The translations under genes were made by a program, and so were the position numbers. The notes under the pieces were generated by a model, which ran no database searches, had not been told where the DNA came from, and worked only from the letters and a program-made list of their open reading frames with translations. From Saccharopolyspora hirsuta (GTDB taxonomy: Bacteria > Actinomycetota > Actinomycetes > Mycobacteriales > Pseudonocardiaceae), in NCBI RefSeq assembly GCF_008630535.1, contig NZ_VWPH01000009.1:248001-312000 (forward strand): a stretch of 64,000 nt of DNA, written 5' to 3'. The stretch's first letter is position 1, and every line of letters begins with the position of its first letter. Below are positions 23,828 to 31,953 of this stretch, one piece after another.

Positions 23828-24000
23828 TTGCTTTGCGTAGCGGTGCGGGTAGCGGAACCTCAGATGCCGCCTCGACTGCGGGATCCCCGTCTCATGTATG
23901 ACCTATACACCACGTCGGGGCTGTCCTCGCGAGGCGACATCTGAGAACCCGCGGCGGTGCCGGTTGCATGCGTGGTGGAAAGCGGCTCGCGCCGCTTGCC
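23828..24000 (+). repeat. diverged copy (D) of the structured repeat element inside the operon
   Basis: It aligns with the near-full copies over TTGCGTAGCGGTGCGGG, AGCGGAACCTCAG, the TGTATG and ATACAC apex, GTCCTCGC, AGGCGA and CTGAGAACCCGCGGCGGTGC. The long stem survives with different bases: arms CTCAGATGCCGCCTCG (23859-23874) and CGAGGCGACATCTGAG (23930-23945), one mismatch. A second hairpin, AAGCGGC and GCCGCTT, follows near 23980. It fills the gap between E1 beta and E2. The compensatory base changes mean the fold is being kept. Confidence 0.75.
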
Positions 24001-24063
24001 TGACGTCCGGCGCGGCAACGCGCGTAGAGCTTTCTGATCCACAAGTTTCTGCTGAGGAAGACG

Positions 24064-25311
24064 ATGACCGAGATTCAGATGCCGAGGCTCTCCGACACCA
24101 TGGAGGAGGGCGTCATCTCGACCTGGCGCAAGAAGGTCGGCGACCAGGTCAGCCGTGGCGAAGTGGTGGCCGAGATCGAGACCGACAAGGCCCTCATGGA
24201 GCTGGAGGCCTACGACGACGGGGTGCTGGAGAAGATCCTCGTCGACGAGGGCGCGACGGTGCCGATCGGCACCCCGATCGCGGTCCTCGGCGACGGCTCC
24301 GGCGCGGCGGCGGAAGCCGCTTCCGCCCCGGCCCCCGCCGCTGAGGCCCCGGCCCCGGCTGCCGAGCCCGCGGCCGCCCCCGCTCCGGCTGCGCCCGCCG
24401 CCCCGGCGGCTCCGGCCGAGCCGGGCAGCAAGCCGAAGGCGTCGCCGCTGGCCAAGGCGGTCGCCAAGGAGAAGGGCGTCGACCTCGCCACGGTGCAGGG
24501 CACCGGCCCGGGCGGCCGGATCATCCGCGCCGACATCGAGGCCGCTGCCGCCGCTGCCCCGAGCGCCCCGGCCGCGCCCGCTGCCGCTCCGAGCGCCCCG
24601 GCCGCCGCGGTGGCCAGCGAGGACGTCGAGGAGGTGGAGCTCACCAAGATCCAGAAGGTGAGCGCCAAGCGCCTGACGGAGAGCAAGCAGCAGGTCCCGC
24701 ACTACTACCTGACCAGCGCCGTCGACGTCACCGAGCTGATGTCGTTCCGCGGCACGCTCAACGAGCGGCTGCAGGCCGCGGGTGGCCCGAAGGTCAGCGT
24801 CAACGACCTGATCGTCAAGGCGGTGGCCACCGCGCTGCGCGCGAACCCGTCGATGAACGTCTCGTTCGCCGGCGACAAGCTGCTGCAGCACAAGCGGATC
24901 AACCTCGGCGTCGCGGTGGCGATCGAGGGCGGTCTGGTGGTGCCGGTGGTCAAGGACGCCGACCGCAAGAGCGTCTCGCAGATCGCCGCGGAGAGCCGGG
25001 AGCTGGCCGGGCGGGCCCGCGAGGGCAAGCTGAAGCTGGACGAGATGTCCGGCGGCACGTTCTCCATCTCCAACCTGGGCATGTTCGGCGTCGAGCAGTT
25101 CAGCGCGGTGATCAACCCGCCGGAGGCGGGGATCCTGGCCGTGGGCGCGGCCCGCGACGAGGTGCAGGTCCGCGACGGCGAGTTCGTGGCCCGCAAGATC
25201 CTGCGCGTGACGCTGTCGGCGGACCACCGGGCGGTGGACGGCGCGGTGGGCGCGGCCTTCCTCCAGCAGCTGACCGCGCTGCTCGAGGACCCGCTCCGCA
25301 TCATCGCCTGA
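24064..25311 (+). CDS. pdhC: dihydrolipoamide acyltransferase (E2)
   Basis: A 415-residue E2 core protein with one lipoyl domain (residues 1-80, lipoylated Lys 42 in ETDKALMELEAYDDG) and an Ala/Pro linker. The E3/E1-binding domain is near 125-158 (ASPLAKAVAKEKGVDLATVQG). After a second Ala/Pro linker comes the catalytic domain, ending in the active-site SADHRAVDGAVGAAFL. AGGAAG precedes the ATG at 24064. A single lipoyl domain and the operon order fit the pyruvate or acetoin complex. The actinobacterial AceE-type E1 would instead be monomeric, so this is the alpha/beta-type complex. Confidence 0.94.
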   Translation: MTEIQMPRLSDTMEEGVISTWRKKVGDQVSRGEVVAEIETDKALMELEAYDDGVLEKILVDEGATVPIGTPIAVLGDGSGAAAEAASAPAPAAEAPAPAAEPAAAPAPAAPAAPAAPAEPGSKPKASPLAKAVAKEKGVDLATVQGTGPGGRIIRADIEAAAAAAPSAPAAPAAAPSAPAAAVASEDVEEVELTKIQKVSAKRLTESKQQVPHYYLTSAVDVTELMSFRGTLNERLQAAGGPKVSVNDLIVKAVATALRANPSMNVSFAGDKLLQHKRINLGVAVAIEGGLVVPVVKDADRKSVSQIAAESRELAGRAREGKLKLDEMSGGTFSISNLGMFGVEQFSAVINPPEAGILAVGAARDEVQVRDGEFVARKILRVTLSADHRAVDGAVGAAFLQQLTALLEDPLRIIA

Positions 25312-25325
25312 CGGCGAGCAGACCG

Positions 25326-25367
25326 AGGCCCCTTCCGCGATGACCCCCGATCTCGCGGAAGGGGCCT
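25326..25367 (+). terminator. terminator of the dehydrogenase operon
   Basis: Perfect 15-bp arms AGGCCCCTTCCGCGA and TCGCGGAAGGGGCCT, followed by TCTTC, lie 14 bp after the E2 stop. It may also serve the convergent secreted-protein gene. Confidence 0.88.
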
Positions 25368-25380
25368 TCTTCACGCGCGT

Positions 25381-26211
25381 TCAGCCCTGGCCGGTTTCCT
25401 CCTGGTAGGCGCGGGTGAGTTCCGGGGCGTAGGCCAGGAGGAGCTGGAGGGTGCTGACCGGGGCTCCGACCGGGCTGGGCAGGGCGAGGTCGTGCGCCAC
25501 GTGGGCGCCGCGGTAGGTGGGGACCGGGGTGGTCACGTCGGTGAACCAGCGCAGGAAGTCGGCCGGGACCAGGGGGATTCCCGTCGCCCGGCCCAAGTGC
25601 TCGTTGAGCAGCAGCAGGGCCGTCTGCGGGTTGCGGAGCATCCAGCGGTACAGCTCGCTGAACTGGTAGATCTGCCAGTCGATGCGGCTGGGGCGGGCAC
25701 CGTGGGCCTCGGCGAGGCGCACCCCGTGCTCGGTGGCGGCCTGCTCGGCGTTGCCCCAGGCCGGGTCGTGGGTCCAGCGGTCGGTCAGCTCGCCGCGCTG
25801 CAGGCGGCGGAGGTAGTCGGCCCACCGGCGGGAGCCCGGGTTGCCGCCGTCGTCCGCGGAGACGCCGAGGGCCATCGCGGTGCCGCGCTCGATCCCCTCC
25901 AGGATTCCGGCGTCGACGTGCGAGACCCAGGAACCGCGTTCGCCGGAGCCGTTCTCGACGAAGAACCGGATGATCCCCTCGATGTTGCGCCAGTGCCGGA
26001 ACCCGGGGATGTACTCCGCCGACACCCGGTCCTGCACCGCGCGGACGAACACCAGCCGCTCGGTGAGCGGCATCGCCTCCAGCTCGGCCGCCGTGCAGTC
26101 CAGAGTGGACGCGCACGACCGGCCGGTGCGCTCCTGCGCGTGCGCCGGGACCGGCAGCGCGGTCAGGGCGACGGTGAGCAGCAAGGTCACTAGGCGGGCG
26201 CCAGCGGCCAC
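25381..26211 (-). CDS. secreted protein of unknown function
   Basis: A 276-residue protein with a clean signal peptide (residues about 1-26, cleavage after PAHAQ). The mature part has two cysteines close together (SCASTLDC), probably a disulfide, then a helical domain rich in Trp and Arg (HWRNIEGIIRFFVEN, RRWADYLRRLQRGELTDRW). It resembles uncharacterised actinobacterial exported proteins; I cannot assign a family. The GTG at 26211 is preceded by GAGGAGG, a strong ribosome site. No catalytic motif was recognised. Confidence 0.75.
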   Translation of the reverse strand: MAAGARLVTLLLTVALTALPVPAHAQERTGRSCASTLDCTAAELEAMPLTERLVFVRAVQDRVSAEYIPGFRHWRNIEGIIRFFVENGSGERGSWVSHVDAGILEGIERGTAMALGVSADDGGNPGSRRWADYLRRLQRGELTDRWTHDPAWGNAEQAATEHGVRLAEAHGARPSRIDWQIYQFSELYRWMLRNPQTALLLLNEHLGRATGIPLVPADFLRWFTDVTTPVPTYRGAHVAHDLALPSPVGAPVSTLQLLLAYAPELTRAYQEETGQG

Positions 26212-26343
26212 GGAGAACCTCCTCGATCTGGACGTCGAGGAGGGAGTGAACCACCAGGACGATCACCCGAGGTGGCAAGCCGCCGCGCCACCCCGGGCAT
26301 TCACCGGATCGGGCAAGGCGAGGACCGCGCCGCGCGGAAACCG

Positions 26344-26361
26344 CAGCGTCAGCTGAAACTG
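26344..26361. repeat. degenerate single copy of the 18-bp palindrome
   Basis: CAGCGTCAGCTGAAACTG differs from CAGTTTCAACTGAAACTG at three positions, all in the left half. It sits alone in the divergent region before the methyltransferase gene, away from any full element. Confidence 0.4.
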
Positions 26362-26462
26362 CGGTCCACCGGTGTGCCGGGACCCGACGTGCTGGCGGGC
26401 GTGCCCGGATGGTGCGCTGCTTCCAGGGCTTCAGCGGAGATCGGGCGCCTGGATTCAGCTCG

Positions 26463-26565
26463 GCGGAAGACGGATATCAGATTGTCATTGTTTGTTGTCG
26501 GGAAAAAAATCATTGTCGAGTATGATGGTTGGTGCCGAATGGAATGGATATCTACATTCGGCGGT
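26463..26565 (+). promoter_or_regulatory. AT-rich promoter region of the methyltransferase gene
   Basis: This is the most AT-rich stretch in the window, containing ATTGTCATTGTTTG and a run of seven A. TATGAT at 26521-26526 is a near-consensus -10 element. The nearest -35-like TTGTCG is 20 bp away, longer than usual. The composition suggests acquired DNA or an H-NS-like (Lsr2) target. Confidence 0.45.
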
Positions 26566-27468
26566 ATGGCATCGTCTGAATCGGCGCTCGGCAAATCTCC
26601 CAGCGCCACCGCGGTGATGGCAGCGGCTGCCCGAGCTGCCCACCTGATCGTCGACCGTCCGCCCACCGTCTTCCGCGACGCGCTCGCCGAACGCCTGCTG
26701 GGCGAACAGGCCGGGGAACTCATCGGCTACCACCGCTCCCACGGCGACCTCCAGATCCTGGCCGATGCCCGCACCCAGGCGGTCTGCCGGAGCCGGTACA
26801 CCGAGGACGCCTTGGTCGAAGCGGCCGCAGCGGGGATCGGCCAGTACGTGATCCTCGGGGCAGGACTCGACTCCTTCGCATACCGCGACGAGACGCACGA
26901 GGTACCGCGGATCCGGGTCTTCGAGGTCGACCACCCGGTGTCCCAGCAGGACAAGCGGTGCCGCCTGGCCGCAGCGGGAATCGCCGTTCCGCGTCATGTC
27001 GCCCACGTGCCGGTGGACTTCGAGCGGGACGACCTCGCCGACCGCCTCGTCGCGGCGGGCTTCGACCGCGCCCGGCCCGCCGTGGTGGCCTGGCTCGGTG
27101 TCAGCATGTACCTCGCGGTCGACGTCCTCTCCGAAACCCTCGCCGTGATCGGGCAGTTCGCACCGGGGACGGAGCTCATCGCCGACTACATGCTTCCCGA
27201 GGGGCTGCGCGACGAGGCCGGGCAGCGCTACGTCGCCCTCGTCTCCTCGGCGGTCTCCGGTCTTGGTGAGCGGTGGCGGACCTTTCTCTCCCCGCCGGAC
27301 GTCGATCGACTCCTGAACGAGGCGGGCCTCAGCACCGTCGAGCACGTTCGCCAGCACGAGATGATCCCCGCCGCCGAGTGGAACCGATCGGACGCCCTGG
27401 CACCGTCCGATCTCTGCCGCATCGTCAGGGCACGGGTGCCCGCGCACCGCACGACGTTTCCAGGCTGA
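26566..27468 (+). CDS. SAM-dependent methyltransferase, Tcmp/PPM-like family
   Basis: A 300-residue class I methyltransferase of the leucine-carboxyl-methyltransferase-like (PPM/Tcmp) family, common in actinobacterial specialised metabolism. The SAM site is seen in QYVILGAGLDSFAYR near residue 105 and in RVFEVDHPVSQQDKR. Other family features are VDFERDDLADRLVAAGFD, WLGVSMYL and PGTELIADYML. I used the ATG at 26566; an in-frame ATG at 26539, just after the TATGAT box, is an alternative adding nine residues. The substrate is unknown. Its promoter region is unusually AT-rich, so recent acquisition is possible. Confidence 0.85.
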   Translation: MASSESALGKSPSATAVMAAAARAAHLIVDRPPTVFRDALAERLLGEQAGELIGYHRSHGDLQILADARTQAVCRSRYTEDALVEAAAAGIGQYVILGAGLDSFAYRDETHEVPRIRVFEVDHPVSQQDKRCRLAAAGIAVPRHVAHVPVDFERDDLADRLVAAGFDRARPAVVAWLGVSMYLAVDVLSETLAVIGQFAPGTELIADYMLPEGLRDEAGQRYVALVSSAVSGLGERWRTFLSPPDVDRLLNEAGLSTVEHVRQHEMIPAAEWNRSDALAPSDLCRIVRARVPAHRTTFPG

Positions 27469-27563
27469 AACCGACGAGCGCGCACCTCGTCCACGTGCAC
27501 GGGCTCTCGCGTCGGAGCTCGACCTGGTCCGGCCGGGCTGCACCCTGACCGGCCGGTGACGGG

Positions 27564-27599
27564 CCGGGGTCCCAGGTCGCGCCCGACCTGGGACCCCGG
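27564..27599. terminator. bidirectional terminator between methyltransferase and siderophore-binding genes
   Basis: Perfect 16-bp arms CCGGGGTCCCAGGTCG and CGACCTGGGACCCCGG with a CGCC loop lie between two convergent genes and 3 bp from the second stop. Confidence 0.9.
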
Positions 27600-27602
27600 G
27601 TG

Positions 27603-28622
27603 TCAGCTCAGCGCGTCGACGAGCTTCGGCGTGAGGTGGTCCAGGGTGAACGGGATGCTCGAGACCGTGGCCGAGCCCAGCGACATGGTCAGGTCGTAGT
27701 CGTCGAGCAGGACCAGCGAGCCCCGCTTGGCCGCCGGGAGGTTGTTCAGCAGCGGGTCGTTGCGGACCGCGTCCACGTCGGTCGCCTTCGCCGTGGTGAC
27801 GATGACGACGTCGGCGTCGAGCAGCGAGACCTGCTCCTTGCTGATCTTGACGTTGAACTTGCCGCCGCTGTCGAGCCCCTCGATGGCCGGGGACAGCCGC
27901 AGGCCCAGCTGCTCCAGCAGCGCGGTCCGGGCGTCCTGCTTGGTGTAGGCCGCGTAGGTGCCCGCCGAGTCGGTGCGGACCGTGACGTGCGTCTTGCCCT
28001 GGAACAGCGGGTTGGCCTCGCGGGTCTGGTCGATGCGGGCCTGGGTGTCGGCGATGAGCTTGGCGACCTCGGCCTGCTTGCCCAGCGCCTGACCGATCGT
28101 CTCGGCCTGCACCCGCCAGTTCACCCCGTAGTCGATCGCGTTCGGCGGCTGCGCGACCACCGGGTTGAAGCTGCTCAGCCGGTTGTACTGCTCCTGGGTC
28201 AGCGCGCTCTGCAGCGCGAGCATGACGTCGGGGGCCAGGGCGATGACGCCTTCCGCATCGACCTCGCTGCCGAAGATCTTCGGCTTCTCGCCGCGCAGCA
28301 TCGGCTCCACCCACGGGCCGACGCCGCTCTCCCACGGGCCCCACTTGGTCAGCCCGACCGGGATGACGCCCAGCGGCAGCAGCACGTCGTGGTCGGTGAT
28401 GCCGAGGCTGACGACGCGCTGCGGGGCGGCCTTGATCTCCGCGGTCCCGTACCGGTTCGGGATGCTCGTCGGGAAGCCCGGCCCGGCCTGCGCGTCGCCC
28501 GACCCGCCCGGGGTCTCGCTGGTGCCGCAGGCGGCCAGGCCCGCGGCGGCGAGCACACCGGTCGCGCCGATCAGGAAGCCCCGTCGGCCGATGCTGCGGG
28601 CAGCTGCTGGGGGAGGAGTCAT
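27603..28622 (-). CDS. iron-siderophore ABC transporter substrate-binding lipoprotein
   Basis: A 339-residue FecB/FepB-type periplasmic-binding lipoprotein. The N-terminus has a twin-arginine-like signal (RRGFLIGATG) and a lipobox ending LAAC near residue 32, so it is a Tat-exported lipoprotein. The two-lobed binding domain shows APQRVVSLGITDHDVLLPLGV and ALAPDVMLALQS, typical of class III metal-siderophore binders. An IdeR-like iron box lies 38 bp upstream. No permease or ATPase gene is adjacent, so it must work with a transporter encoded elsewhere. The exact siderophore is unknown. Confidence 0.92.
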   Translation of the reverse strand: MTPPPAAARSIGRRGFLIGATGVLAAAGLAACGTSETPGGSGDAQAGPGFPTSIPNRYGTAEIKAAPQRVVSLGITDHDVLLPLGVIPVGLTKWGPWESGVGPWVEPMLRGEKPKIFGSEVDAEGVIALAPDVMLALQSALTQEQYNRLSSFNPVVAQPPNAIDYGVNWRVQAETIGQALGKQAEVAKLIADTQARIDQTREANPLFQGKTHVTVRTDSAGTYAAYTKQDARTALLEQLGLRLSPAIEGLDSGGKFNVKISKEQVSLLDADVVIVTTAKATDVDAVRNDPLLNNLPAAKRGSLVLLDDYDLTMSLGSATVSSIPFTLDHLTPKLVDALS

Positions 28623-28659
28623 CTCCGCGTCCTTCAGTAGTCCGACGTCTCGTTGGAAG

Positions 28660-28678
28660 CAAGGCTAACCTAACCTGA
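28660..28678 (-). promoter_or_regulatory. IdeR/DmdR-type iron box
   Basis: CAAGGCTAACCTAACCTGA (minus strand TCAGGTTAGGTTAGCCTTG) matches 14 of 19 positions of the actinobacterial iron box TTAGGTTAGGCTAACCTAA. It lies 38 bp before the siderophore-binding gene start, so iron-replete repression by an IdeR/DmdR regulator is expected. Confidence 0.8.
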
Positions 28679-28792
28679 ACGGCGGAAGATCTGCGTGGTG
28701 AGCCGGATCACCGGGGTGCGCCCGAGGCGTATCGTGGGTGGGGGAGCGATCGCACGCGCTGGCGTGCGCCATCAACCGGCGTTGGAGTCGCG

Positions 28793-29002
28793 ATGAGTGG
28801 CGATGACGTTTTCGACCGCCGTTGGGTGCTCGCCGAGGACGAGCTGCTGCGGATGCTGTGGCGGTGCCACGCCGGGGAGAACCCCGACGTCCTGCTGGTG
28901 GAGCTGCACGCCAACCGCCGCACCGACCGGCGGAACCCGGGACCGTTCGGCGCGCGCACGCCCAAGTCCCCGCGCCACAAGCGCCACCGCGCGGTGCGCT
29001 GA
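28793..29002 (+). CDS. small basic hypothetical protein
   Basis: A 69-residue protein with an acidic, helical N-terminal half (MSGDDVFDRRWVLAEDELL) and a strongly basic C-terminus (KSPRHKRHRAVR) that could bind nucleic acid. TTGGAG precedes the ATG at 28793. I recognise no named family. The codon usage is typical of the genome. Function unknown. Confidence 0.6.
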   Translation: MSGDDVFDRRWVLAEDELLRMLWRCHAGENPDVLLVELHANRRTDRRNPGPFGARTPKSPRHKRHRAVR

Positions 29003-29080
29003 TCGTCCGTTTCGCCCCGGGGTGCACGTGGCTGCCGGTACGGTGTCGGTCGATCGACACCGCACTGGAGACACGCCCTG

Positions 29081-29842
29081 ATGAGTTCGTTCCTCGCCGG
29101 ATTCCGCGCCCTGGGCACCGGGTTCGGCATCATCGCCCGCCGCCCGAAGCTGCTGCTCCTCGGCGCCCTGCCCGCACTGATCAGCGCCGTGCTGCTGCTG
29201 GGTTGCCTCGGCGCGCTCCTCTACTTCGGCGGTGACCTGGTCACCTGGATGACGCCGTTCGCCGACGGCTGGGGCGACGTCGGGCGCCGGGCGCTGCGCA
29301 TCCTGGTGGGCGTGGCGCTGGTCGGTTCGGCCGCGCTGCTGGCCTCGGTGTCGTTCATCGCGATCACGCTGCTGGTCGGCGGACCGTTCTACGAGCACAT
29401 CGCGGAGAAGGCGGAGGAGGAGCTGGGGCTCGACACCTCCGACGACGGGGCGGGCGTCCTGCGGCAGGTGGGGCGCGGGATCCAGGACTCGGTGAAGCTG
29501 GTGCTGATCGCGCTGGTCGGCGCGATCGTGCTGTTCGCGATCGGGTTCATCCCGGTGGCCGGGCAGATCGCGGCGCTGGTGCTGGGTGCGCTGTTCGGGG
29601 CGTGGCTGGTGACCGTGGAGATGGTCGGCATGGTCTTCGCGCGGCGCGGGCTGAAGCTCGTCGACCGGCGCCGGGCGCTGCGCGGGCACCGGGCCGCGAC
29701 CTTCGGCTTCGGCCTCCCGACCTACCTGCTGTGCCTGATCCCGGTCCTGCAGCTGGTGGTGATCCCCTCGGCGGTGGTCGGCGGAACCCTCCTGGCCCAC
29801 CGCGTGCTCGGCCCGACACCCCGGACCGCTCCGCAGCACTGA
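29081..29842 (+). CDS. EI24/CysZ-like membrane protein
   Basis: A 253-residue polytopic protein of the EI24 (CysZ-like) family. It begins FLAGFRALGTGFGIIARRPKLL, a family-typical start, and has about five hydrophobic segments with the FARRG/RRRALRGHRAATFGFG loop and the GLPTYLLCLIPVLQLVVIP segment near the C-terminus. CysZ members mediate sulfate uptake, but most actinobacterial members are uncharacterised and no sulfur gene is adjacent here. The ATG at 29081 follows a CTGGAGAC element. A GTGAG palindrome begins five bases after the stop. Confidence 0.85.
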   Translation: MSSFLAGFRALGTGFGIIARRPKLLLLGALPALISAVLLLGCLGALLYFGGDLVTWMTPFADGWGDVGRRALRILVGVALVGSAALLASVSFIAITLLVGGPFYEHIAEKAEEELGLDTSDDGAGVLRQVGRGIQDSVKLVLIALVGAIVLFAIGFIPVAGQIAALVLGALFGAWLVTVEMVGMVFARRGLKLVDRRRALRGHRAATFGFGLPTYLLCLIPVLQLVVIPSAVVGGTLLAHRVLGPTPRTAPQH

Positions 29843-29846
29843 CGGT

Positions 29847-29890
29847 CCGTGAGCGCTTTGTGGTGCCATAGCGCCAGTAAGTGCTCACGG
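29847..29890. repeat. GTGAG-family palindrome, copy 5
   Basis: Outer arms CCGTGAGCGCTTT and AAGTGCTCACGG, inner GGTGCCATAGCGCC. It begins five bases after the EI24 gene stop and probably acts as its terminator. Confidence 0.85.
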
Positions 29891-29983
29891 GGTGCGACGA
29901 GGGCCTCCGCGGCTGTGGGGCCGTGCCCGCAGGCGTCATGCGCGAGTCATCGCGGCGCAGCACAGGGGCCTTAGAGTCGGGGT

Positions 29984-31297
29984 GTGACGAAGCCTGTGCA
30001 GCCGGACGACTCCTACCTCCGCGCCGTCTCCGCCGCCACAGAGCGGGCGGTGGCCGCCGCCGAGCCGATCCGCTCCGACCACGCCGGGGCCGACGAGGCG
30101 CTGCGCGCCGAGGTCGAGCGGTGGGTGGACGGCCACGCGGACGACCTCGTCGCGCTGAGCCGCGACCTGCACGCGAACCCGGAGGAGGCGTTCGCCGAGC
30201 ACCGCTCCGCCGCGCAGGCCGCTGAGCTGCTGCGCCGCCACGGGCACGACGTGGAGGTGGGCGTCGGCGGGTTGGACACCGCGCTGCGCGCTTCGGTGGG
30301 CAGCGGCGGTCCGCACGTCGCGGTTCTGGCGGAGTACGACGCGCTGCCGGGCATCGGGCACGGGTGCGGGCACAACATCATCTGCTCGGCGGCGGTGGGC
30401 GGGTTCCTCGCCGTCGCATCGGCCGTGGCCGCGACCGGGAGCCGGGTGAGCCTGTTCGGCACCCCGGCCGAGGAGGGCGGTGGCGGCAAGGAGCACCTGG
30501 CGCGGGCGGGCCTGTTCGACGACGTCGACGCCGTGGTGATGCTGCACCCGTTCTCGCACGACATCGCCACCCACCCGTTCCTGGGGCGGCGGCAGGTCGA
30601 GGTGGTGTTCCACGGCGTGGCCGCGCACGCCGCCGCGCAGCCGTTCATGGGCCGCAACGCCCTCGACGCGGTGGTGGCGACCTACCAGGGCGTCGCGGCG
30701 ATGCGCCAGCACATGCCGTCCACGGACCGGGTGCACGGGATCATCACCGACGGCGGCAAGCGGCCCAACGTGGTGCCGGACCGCGCCGCCGCGCTGTTCT
30801 ACGTGCGCTCCGCCGAACCCGGCTCGCTGCGCGACCTGGCGTCCCGGATCGAGGCCATCGCGCACGGCGCGGCGTCGATGACGGGCTGCGGCGTGGAGCT
30901 GAACTGGGACAACAACCCGGCCTACCTGCCGATCCGGCACAACGACGCGCTGGCCGCCCGCTGGGCCGAGCACCAGGCCCGCCGCGGCCGGACGGCGTTG
31001 CCGCGCGGCGTGGTCCCGGAGTACCTGACGGGCTCGACGGACCTCGGCAACATCAGCTACCGCCTCCCGGCGATCCACCCGATGATCGGCCTCGGCGACC
31101 CGAACCTCGCGCTGCACACGGAGGAATTCGCCGCCGCGGCGGGCAGCCCGGCCGGGGACCGAGCGGTCCTCGACGGTGCGGTCGGCCTGGCGCTGACCAC
31201 TGTGGACTACCTGGTCGACGCCGCGCTGCGCGAAGCGGTGCACGCCGAGTTCCAGGCCGCGGGCGGCCCGCTCGACGTGCCTTCCTACTTCGACTGA
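29984..31297 (+). CDS. M20 family amidohydrolase/peptidase (AbgB-like)
   Basis: A 437-residue M20D-type metallohydrolase. Metal motifs are GIGHGCGHNIICSAAV and EEGGGGKEHLARAGLF, and the lid domain begins FHGVAAHAAAQPFMGRNALD. The C-terminal segment has EYLTGSTDLGNISY with a ligand aspartate. The layout is closest to p-aminobenzoyl-glutamate hydrolase and amidohydrolases acting on N-acyl amino acids. The GTG at 29984 lies exactly six bases after TAGAGT, with no ribosome site, so the transcript is probably leaderless. Its 3' end overlaps the convergent response-regulator gene by 13 bp. Confidence 0.9.
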   Translation: MTKPVQPDDSYLRAVSAATERAVAAAEPIRSDHAGADEALRAEVERWVDGHADDLVALSRDLHANPEEAFAEHRSAAQAAELLRRHGHDVEVGVGGLDTALRASVGSGGPHVAVLAEYDALPGIGHGCGHNIICSAAVGGFLAVASAVAATGSRVSLFGTPAEEGGGGKEHLARAGLFDDVDAVVMLHPFSHDIATHPFLGRRQVEVVFHGVAAHAAAQPFMGRNALDAVVATYQGVAAMRQHMPSTDRVHGIITDGGKRPNVVPDRAAALFYVRSAEPGSLRDLASRIEAIAHGAASMTGCGVELNWDNNPAYLPIRHNDALAARWAEHQARRGRTALPRGVVPEYLTGSTDLGNISYRLPAIHPMIGLGDPNLALHTEEFAAAAGSPAGDRAVLDGAVGLALTTVDYLVDAALREAVHAEFQAAGGPLDVPSYFD

Positions 31298-31953
31298 GCG
31301 GAGCCGGGCCTGATGAGCCCCGATTCGTAGGCGCAGATGACCGCTTGGACGCGATCGCGCAGCCCGAGCTTGCTGAGCACATTGCTGACGTGGGTCTTCA
31401 CCGTGTGCCCGCTGACGACCAGCGCGGCGGCGATCTCCGAGTTGGGCAGCCCGCGGCCGAGCAGCACCAGGACCTCCCGCTCCCGGGCGGTCAGCTCGCC
31501 GAGCCCGGCGGGTGGGGCGGGCGGGTGGACGCCGCGCCGCACGACGTCGTCGATCAGGCGCCGGGTGACGATCGGGGCGAGCAGGGACTCCCCGGCGCGG
31601 GCGACCCGGACGGCGTGCACCAGGTCGTCGCGCCGGACGTCCTTGAGCAGGAAACCGCTGGCTCCCGCGTGCAGGGCGCTGTAGACGTAGTCGTCCCGGT
31701 CGAAGGTGGTCAGGATGACGACCTTGGTCCCGGTGTCCGCGCAGATGGCCCTGGTCGCCGCGATGCCGTCGAGCCCGGGCATCTGGATGTCGAGCAGCGC
31801 GACGTCGGGCCGGTGCGCCCGGACCGCCTCGACCGCCGCCGCACCGTCACCGGCCTCGGCCACCACGGTGATGTCCGGCTGGGCGTCCAGGATCATCGCG
31901 AAGCCGGAGCGCACGAGTTCCTGGTCGTCGGCGAGCACGACGGAGATGGTCAC
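31285..31953 (-). CDS. NarL/LuxR-type response regulator
   Basis: A 222-residue response regulator with a receiver domain (residues 1-120; phospho-acceptor Asp55 in VALLDIQMPGLDG, acidic pocket DD at 9-10) and a C-terminal LuxR helix-turn-helix (LTAREREVLVLLGRGLPNSEIAAALVVSGHTVKTHVSNVLSKLGL). The GTG at 31953 overlaps the stop of the upstream histidine-kinase gene by three bases, so the two are translated together. Target genes are unknown. It overlaps the 3' end of the convergent M20 gene. Confidence 0.95.
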   Translation of the reverse strand: MTISVVLADDQELVRSGFAMILDAQPDITVVAEAGDGAAAVEAVRAHRPDVALLDIQMPGLDGIAATRAICADTGTKVVILTTFDRDDYVYSALHAGASGFLLKDVRRDDLVHAVRVARAGESLLAPIVTRRLIDDVVRRGVHPPAPPAGLGELTAREREVLVLLGRGLPNSEIAAALVVSGHTVKTHVSNVLSKLGLRDRVQAVICAYESGLIRPGSAQSK

